DNA of 37,067 nt from Mesotaenium endlicherianum (taxonomy: Eukaryota > Streptophyta > Zygnematophyceae > Zygnematales > Mesotaeniaceae): NCBI GenBank assembly GCA_009602735.1, contig WELA01009316.1:181699-218765 (forward strand), in the 5' to 3' direction. How positions within the stretch are numbered: position 1 is the first letter of the stretch; the number at the start of each line of letters is the position of its first letter. Shown in pieces: positions 30,810 through 37,067 of the stretch. A model generated the notes under the pieces. That model was not told the origin of the DNA. It did no database searches and saw only the letters and a program-made list of their open reading frames with translations. The position numbers and the translations under genes were made by a program.

Positions 30810-32440
30810 AGACGAGAACTCACAAGGAGGTTACCCCCAGGAGCCTGCCGAGAAGCAAAGGACGAGACGTTGACAAGCCTATCATCGTGGAAGGAGTGGT
30901 CGACGGCAACAAGGCGAAGTGTATGGTTGACAGTGGCGCAAATGCAACTTTATGCACAAGAAGCTGGTGAAAGAGTGGCAAATCCCTGTGCAGAAGCATT
31001 ATGAGCCTAAGGAGGCAATTTTGGCGAATGGGCAGAGGCTCAAGTGTGGTGCACCTACGGAAGCTATTCACGTGGAAGTAGCGGGGCACCAGCAACTGAA
31101 GTTATGGAGCAGGCAGAGTTAGGTCACCATGAGGCGATATTGGGCCGACCATGGCTGAGGAAAGCCAATCCTCAAGTGCACTGGAGCACAGTGAAAGTCC
31201 AAGGGCGTGATGGTTGAATGGAGACAGCGAAGCAGGTGGAGGTAGATACGACCACAAAAAACTGTCTTTTGTTGAGCCTGCAAGTTAAGAAGCTATGCAT
31301 GGCGAATCAGGTGAAGGAGATGTACCTTGTTTCGGTGGCCCTGGCCAGGTCATCAGATGGAGCAAGCGTGAATTCTAACAGCCTGGGCGAATGTACATTG
31401 CCAGAGGAGCAAGTAGTGGTGTGTGATCCCCTTGCTCAGAAGGAGCGGAGCCCAACTGCTCAAGAGAAGAAGCCTGCTGAGATGCCTGCCCAAATTAAGG
31501 CGCTGTTGGAGGAATTCAAGTGGGTTTTTCTTGAGAAGCTACCTGCAGGATTACATCCACAGAGAGCTATGGAGCACAAGATCGAGTTGGAACCAAGGAG
31601 CAAGCCACCAGTGAGATCCGCCTATCGACAATCGTTTGTGGAGTTGGATGAGTTGAAAAAGCAACTGACAGAGTTATTGGAGAAGGGATTCATCCAACCC
31701 AGCGAGTCTCCATTTGCAGCGCCAGTTTTGTTTGTGAAGAAGAAGGATGGAACTATGAGGATGTGTGTCGACTACCGGGCGTTGAACAAGGTCACCATAA
31801 AGAACAGATACCCACTTCCACGAGTGGACGAGTTGATTGACAGGCTTGTTGGGGCGAAGTATTTCTCGAAGATCGATTTGAGGAATGGCTATCACCAGGT
31901 ACGGATTGCGGAAGGAGACGTTCAGAAGACTGCTTTCAGGACTCGCTATGGTCTATTTGAGTTCACAGTCATGCCTTTTGGATTGACTAATGCACCTGCT
32001 ACATTCATGGGACTCATGAATAGTATCTTCAGACCCTACTTGGACCAGTTTGTGGTGGTATTTTTGGACGACATCCTGATCTATTCGAAGACCTTGGAAG
32101 AGCATGTGGAGCATCTGAGGAAGGTGTTGGAGGTCTTGAGAGATCAAAAGTTATATGGGAAGATGAGCAAGTGCGACTTCTGTCTCAAGGAGGTCGAGTT
32201 TCTTGGACACATAGTGGGAGCTGAAGGAGTCAAGGTGGAGCAGAAGAAGGTGCAAGCAGTCAGAGATTGGCCGGTACCTGCTGATATTCATCAACTCAGG
32301 AGTTTCCTCGGCATGGCGAATTATTACCGACGTTTCATTGAAGGATTTGCCAAGGTGTGTGCACCGCTCACGGACATGTTGAAGAAGCAGGAGAAGTGGC
32401 TATGGGGTGACAAGGAGCAGCAAGCCTTCAAGAAGATTAA

Positions 32441-32459
32441 GGAGCTGTTNGGAGCTGTT
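32441..32459. other. Duplicated 9-mer around an N (assembly join)
   Basis: GGAGCTGTT occurs at 32441-32449 and again at 32451-32459, with N between. Omitting ten bases would keep the RT frame (31218) continuous with the RNase H frame (32665), so this looks like two contig ends overlapped by 9 bp and joined with an N. Confidence 0.75.
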
Positions 32460-34356
32460 GACACAGGCACCTGTGTTAGCAATTGCTAGTCCAGAGCTTC
32501 CTTTCACCATCACCACGGACGCGTCAAACTTTGCAGTGGGAGCCATTCTTCTCTAGGACCAGGGCAGGGGATTGCAGCCTGTGGCATACGAGAGCAGGAA
32601 GTTCAGTCCTGCTGAGCAATATTATGCAGCACACGAACGGGAGATGTTGGCTATTATCTAGGCTTTGAGGATTTGGCGATGTTATGTGGACAGACGGAAG
32701 GTGTTCATCAAGACCGACCACAAGAGCTTGGAGAAGTTTATGACGCAGCCAACGTTGACACCAAGACAGGCAAGGTGGATGGAGTTTCTGCAACAGTTTG
32801 ACCACAAGATTCAATTTTTACCTGGGAAGATCAACCCTGCAGACGCTTTATCCAGGAGGGGTGACCTTGCAGCTGTCTCAGTCATCAAGGAGAGTATGGA
32901 CTTCAAGGAGAAGCTTCAGAGAGGTTATGAAGAAGACCCCGAGTATGCTGATGGTGGAACAGCTGAGTTCAACGCGAGTATGCAGAAGAAGGACGGCATA
33001 TGGTATTATGATGATTCCAACAGAGTGGTGGTACCTGACATCAAGGAGCTACGAGACTTACTACTTGCGGAGCATCATGATTGCATATATGCTGGACACT
33101 TTGGAAGCGAGAAGACAGCAAGCGTGCTGAAGCGAGAACACTATTGGAGAAATATGGACAAGGACATCGAGGAGTGGATCAGGAGTTGCGATGCGTGCCA
33201 GCGGAACAAGACACCAAACCAAAAGAAGGGAGGTACATTGCAGCCCCTGCCTATTCCAGAGTATCCTTGGGAGCAGATTGCTATGGACTTTATCACATCT
33301 GTACCAGTGAGTAGTCAAGGACGCGATGCAATTTGGGTTGTGTCTGATCGGCGCAGCAAGATGGCTCACTTCATTCCCATGAAGGAGACTTCTACGGCAG
33401 CGGATGTGGCACGGCTACTCTTTGATCATATTTTCAGGCTACATGGGTTGCCGATGGTGATTGTTTCGGATCGGGATCCAAGGTTTGCTAGCAATTTTTG
33501 GCGTTCATTGTTTTCTTTGATGGGGACCAAGCTGAGTATGAGCACTTCCTATCATCCTCAGGTAGACGGGCAGAGTGAGAGGCTCAACAGAACTCTGCAA
33601 GAGGTGCTCAGGAGTTTCACTATGGAAGACCCTTCAGAGTGGGACAAGAAGCTACCAGGGTTGAAGTTTGCCTACAACAACAGCATGCAGGGATCAACTA
33701 AGCAGTCACCATTCGCTATGGTTTATGGGAGAGAAGTATATCCTCCAGGGAACATCTTGTTGGAGAAGGCCAAGGAGACTCAGGTTCCTACTACACAAGC
33801 TTTTATGGAGCAGATGGCCAAGACTTGGGATATGGCGAAGACGTGTATTCGGAAGGCACAGGAGGAACAGGTCAAGTATGCCAACAAGCACAAGAGGGAA
33901 GTGACATACCATGTGGGTGACAAAGTACTTTTGTCAATAGAGAATCTACCTTTCACAGGCAAGACGAAACTGCGGGCACGATTTACAAGTCCCTTTGTGG
34001 TGCTCAAGCAGGTTAATCCAGTAATCTACAAGTTGGAGCTTCCTTCAGACTGGTGTATCCATGATGTGTTCTATGTCAATTGTTTGCGGCCATACGTTGA
34101 CCCAAATGAAGGACATCCAGGACGACTACCTACACCGCCACTACCGGTCGAGATCGATGATGTATTGGAGTATGAAGTGGAGGCGAATGTCGGCGATCGA
34201 CGAGTCAAACGAGGTCAACGACTTATTCAAGAGTATCTGGTCAAGTGGAAAGGCTACCATGCGGACGACAACACTTGGGAGCCGGAGACCAACTTGACTC
34301 ATTGTAAGAGTAAGTTGAGACGTAATCTGCAGAATGCGTCGAGGACGTCGCATCTT

Positions 34357-34366
34357 GAGGAGGGGG
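34357..34366 (+). other. Polypurine tract of element D
   Basis: AGGAGGGGGA just before the 3' LTR. It is also coding sequence for the acidic end of Pol (EEGDD). Confidence 0.75.
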
Positions 34367-34370
34367 ATGA

Positions 34371-35114
34371 TGTAAGGTCATAGGTTTATGAAGTGCATTT
34401 TTGAGTTTCATGAAAGTATGTTTTGATTATACAGTAGTGTAGAATGCATTTTTGTGATCATTTTGATATAAAGTTCATCGAATTTGGTCAAGTATTGAGA
34501 GAGTTACGAATTTCTGAAGTTTAATCAGCTTTGAGGTCGGTTGACGACTGTCTTTAATTCGCGGTGAGCGCGACCGTTGGATTGACCCACAGCGTCGAGC
34601 GATCTGGCCCGTTAGAATGAACTCAAACCTTCACATAAGTTCCGCTGACGCGGAGTGCCGACTAGGTCGATTTACCTAGAAGTTTTGGTTTAGCCCAGCG
34701 CGTCTAAGATAGAATATTCTAGTAATGTCGATGCATGTATGTGGACGTCAATTCGGCCCGACACGTCAGATTAGACTAATCTGGCTTACTCACGAATATT
34801 CTGGAAGGGACGATTTGACGAACACTTAGGAAAATCCGTAGATTCCTCCTAGAGAGGAGCACTTAAGCAAAAAATTATAAACAGGCATAACTTCTTTGTT
34901 TCTTATCAATTTTCACTTCTGTAAATTTCTACGGGTTTGTAATGACAAGGCCTTTCATCCTAGTTCATTTGTGAGCAGTTTCTTGCTACTCAAAATGTCA
35001 AGTAATTTTCCTAAGCTTTCTTAGCAATATGCCGCTGCACTCTTGAGTATGATTGCAACTAGCTTTGTTCCTCGTGAGTCACTACGCTTCCCCTAGGGCA
35101 CTTTGCCCCTTTCA
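34371..35114 (+). repeat. 3' LTR of element D
   Basis: It is 744 bp long, runs TGTAAGGTCATAGG...GCCCCTTTCA, and contains the pol stop codon near its start. Confidence 0.95.
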
Positions 35115-35119
35115 CACAA

Positions 35120-36087
35120 GCCATTTCTGGAAATATCTCTTCAAGAACTTGGGTACATCGCTGGATATGTCCATTGCCTACCATCCGCAATCAGATGGGC
35201 AAACCGAGCGTATGAATCGTACCCCAAAGACCTCTTTAAAGGCCTACGTGTCTACTCTGGAGCAAGATTGGGACATGTACTTGACCCTCCTGGAGTTTGC
35301 CTACAACAACACGACGCAGGCCTCTACCCAAGAGTCCCCATTCTTCCTCAACTATGGCTTCCATCCGACCACGCCGCTGAGCTTCACGGCTGGCCATGAT
35401 GAAGTACCTGCAGCAACAGATGTTATGGAGACATTAGAAGCAGCCCTTACAGCAGCGAAGAAAGCTCTACAACAAGCGCAAGATGCTCAAGCAAGAGTCG
35501 CAAACAGGTCCAGAAGAGAAATTACGTACAGAGTGGGTGACAACGTGTTTCTATCATCCAAGAACATTTCTCTAAACAAAAGACCTGCCGGCAGCAAGTT
35601 CTCTCCCAAGTATTTGGGACCCTTCAAGATCATCCAGCAAGTCAACCCCGTTGCTTTCAAGCTAGATCTTCCCCAGACTATGCACATCGACCCCGTATTC
35701 CACGCTCCCCTCTTCAAGCCGTATGTGCAACCCGACAACAAGTTCCCAGGACGTGTGACAACCCCACCAGCCCCAACAATAGTGGATGATCATTTGGAGT
35801 ACGAAGTGGAAGACATAGTGGCTATGAGAAATTTCAGGAGACAGCAGCAATACTTGATCAAGTGGAAAGGATATCCAGATTCGGAGAATAGTTGGGTGGC
35901 GGCGCACTACTTTGACAAAGTTCAGAGCAAGTTGAAGCGCTTCCATGCCGCCAATCCCCACCTTGAACCAGCCCCAAGTCTCTCTACTAGAAGCCCAAAG
36001 ACTTTAGGGAGGCAGCCTGCCACCATCAAGAAGCAGAAGAAGACCCCTTGGAGGCAGCCTGCAAGAACAAGAAAGAGGAAAATTTGA
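35120..36087 (+). pseudogene. pol: Pol of element B, part 3 (integrase C-terminal half and chromodomain)
   Basis: It resumes directly after element D with codons for the integrase segment HFWKYLFKNLG. It includes the catalytic Glu region (GQTERMNR), the integrase C-terminal domain and the same chromodomain as element A ([19 protein letters not shown]), and ends at TGA 36085-36087. This piece is open throughout, but it is separated from the rest of pol by D and C and by earlier stops. An apparent start at 35053 would be inside the D LTR and is meaningless. Confidence 0.92.
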
Positions 36088-36782
36088 CGTTAGACACTCT
36101 TCTCTTCTCGCACTTTCTAGACATAAAGCTAAAACTGTTACTGGTGATAGGTCTCTTTATAATAAACTCTGAAAATTTACTTGGCTGTATTCCATGAGTA
36201 GTCGGTCATTTAGAGTCAAAGTTTGCTCAATTTGGAGCACTGGTGAGAGAGATATAATGCTCTAAGTAGAAAGGGGTCAGGCTGACTCTGGTAGTACATC
36301 TTACAGCACCCATTTTGAGACTTACATTGCAGAATTTGAAGAAGTATAGATGGACTTATGATTTTCAGAAGTTTCTGCACAGATTTGGAGGAGTGCCTAA
36401 TCTCTCAGCTCTCAACGACACTCCAGAAATTAGAATGCTCTCAAATTTGGTGACCCGGTAAAATTCTTTGACGCAGTCCGTCTGGCACTTGAATTTTTAT
36501 ATTTGGAGCAGTTCAGTAGACGCTATGAATTTTTGAATTTGTGGCAGATACTGGGCCAACTTGTACAATTTTCTTTATCATCAAGGAGTAGGCTAGCCAA
36601 TAAGGTCACACCACCCACGACCTAGACTAGTCTACCTTAGATGTGTAGCACCTGACTTGGCGCCTTTGACTACTTCTCTTCACATGTGTGGCATCTGACT
36701 TGAAGCTGTTGACTAGTCTGCTCCGCATGTGTAAGACCTGACTTGACGCGCCGAGACGTCGCTTTTTCTGTCGGGGAGGTGA
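36088..36782 (+). other. 3' non-coding region and polypurine tract of element B
   Basis: It is the counterpart of 14966-15734, with a deletion of about 75 bp after GGGGTCAGGCTG (near 36285). The 43-bp repeats recur at 36639, 36682 and 36725. The polypurine tract GGGGAGG is at 36773-36779. Confidence 0.82.
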
Positions 36783-37067
36783 TGTAGTGATTTGAGTTAT
36801 AATATATGAGTTGACATATATTTTAATGCTTTTGAATATATTTGGAGTAGTATTGTGTGGAGTCAAGTGTGAATAGATACTCTAGTGACTTGGTTCATGT
36901 TCTTTAAACCTTCTAAGGCAGTTTCGAAGTTAGAGGAAGGACTTAGAAAAACTCCATGTGGCAAAAGTCAAATGTGCCATTTTTAGATCAAAAGGACATG
37001 TGTACATTATTCTAGAAAGAGGTGGCAAGTTTTGGGATGTGTTGGGTGCCAACACATCAACATACAC
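36783..37067 (+). repeat. LTR3 (3' LTR of element B, truncated by window end)
   Basis: The first 285 bp of the LTR (TGTAGTGATTTGAGTTATAA...). It differs from LTR2 by about 6% and shares variants with LTR0, supporting LTR0/LTR3 as the original pair. Confidence 0.92.

Larger units (their letters stand above)
30698..34383 (+). pseudogene. pol: Pol of element D, degenerate
   Basis: The protease begins with VDSGAN but loses frame near 30950, again before about 31130, and meets a TGA at 31215-31217. The 31218-32489 segment encodes reverse transcriptase ([14 protein letters not shown]). An N at 32450 lies between two copies of GGAGCTGTT. Two in-frame TAGs at 32554 and 32659 fall in RNase H, and both look like CAG to TAG changes. 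From 32665 the frame is open through the integrase (zinc finger HHDCIYAGHFG and [22 protein letters not shown]) to a chromodomain with YLVKWKGY and NTWEPETNL. The stop TAG at 34381-34383 lies inside the 3' LTR. The C-terminal half is well preserved, but the gene as a whole is dead. Confidence 0.9.
28969..35114 (+). mobile_element. Element D: decayed Ty3 chromovirus
   Basis: Two 744-bp LTRs (28969-29712 and 34371-35114) enclose gag and pol. The target duplication cacaa is at 28964-28968 and 35115-35119, and removal rejoins element B's integrase region. The LTRs differ at about 50 positions (about 7%). The frames contain several shifts and stops, so it is non-autonomous. It is a third chromovirus family, distinct in Gag from A/B and C. 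Confidence 0.95.
28964..35119. repeat. Target-site duplication cacaa of element D
   Basis: The copies cacaa at 28964-28968 and 35115-35119 border the LTRs. Element A has a single uninterrupted ATTCACAAGC at this site. Confidence 0.96.
8788..37067 (+). mobile_element. Element B: old Ty3 chromovirus, host of the nest (partial, fragmented)
   Basis: I assign LTR0 (8788-9279) as its 5' LTR and LTR3 (36783 onward) as its 3' LTR. They share many variants against LTR1/LTR2, for example TGACTTGGTTCATGTTCTT and TTCTAAGG. Internal parts are 9280-9557, about 16590-18462, 27256-28968 and 35120-36782. Elements A, C and D are inserted in it. The left 5-bp target copy would be caatg (8783-8787), and the right copy is outside the window. 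Its gag and pol carry several disabling changes. Confidence 0.75.

Noticed and set aside
35053..35119. Upstream start of the 35053-36087 open frame
   Set aside because: These bases belong to the D LTR and its target duplication; only the part from 35120 is element B pol.
1..37067. CRISPR arrays, operons or bacterial signals
   Set aside because: The repeats are LTRs, microsatellites and short tandem units. Introns and LTR retrotransposons show this is eukaryotic DNA.

Overview
This window is eukaryotic nuclear DNA, almost certainly from a streptophyte (green plant lineage). Two things point there. The left edge carries the first coding exons of a plant-type NDR (AGC-family) kinase with spliceosomal introns. 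The rest is dominated by Ty3/gypsy chromoviruses (chromodomain LTR retrotransposons) whose primer-binding sites resemble the plant initiator tRNA-Met. A charophyte alga such as Chara would fit, but I cannot prove the species.

Layout: (1) 1-2826, NDR kinase gene on the minus strand. Exon 1 and exon 2 are visible, the introns are rich in TG/CA microsatellites, and the rest of the kinase lies beyond the left edge. (2) 2827-8787, no convincing gene. It is a graveyard of old retroelement pieces: a diverged family-C-like LTR (about 6300-6867), a perfect solo LTR of family D (6901-7644, TSD acatg), a possible miniature LTR element or tRNA-related repeat (8222-8569) and a family-C LTR fragment (8570-8787). 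(3) 8788-37067, a retrotransposon nest. The oldest element, B (plus strand), begins with LTR0 at 8788 and ends in LTR3 (36783 to beyond the window). It is interrupted by element A (plus strand, 9558-16237, intact gag and pol), element C (minus strand, 18463-27255, intact gag, pol and a third ORF, TSD gtgga) and element D (plus strand, 28969-35114, decayed, TSD cacaa). LTR pair differences that I counted by eye order the insertions: B about 8%, D about 7%, C about 4%, A about 1%. This agrees with the nesting.

How the parts work: A and C each encode Gag (capsid plus CCHC zinc knuckle) and a separate Pol frame (protease, reverse transcriptase, RNase H, integrase, chromodomain) in the -1 frame. 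Both have a textbook -1 frameshift signal at the gag/pol overlap: A AAA AAC plus a hairpin in A, U UUA AAA plus a 10-bp hairpin in C. Element C also carries a 566-codon sense-strand ORF3 downstream of pol that matches no family I recognise. It is preceded by a duplicated polypurine tract and by a consensus TACTAAC branch point with a 3' splice site one base before an ATG, which suggests a spliced subgenomic mRNA. This is the best candidate for an undescribed system here.

The A/B junction is unusual. A's 3' LTR runs straight into a second primer-binding site and gag, identical to A for about 1 kb and then abruptly B-like. This is best explained by tandem duplication followed by homologous recombination.
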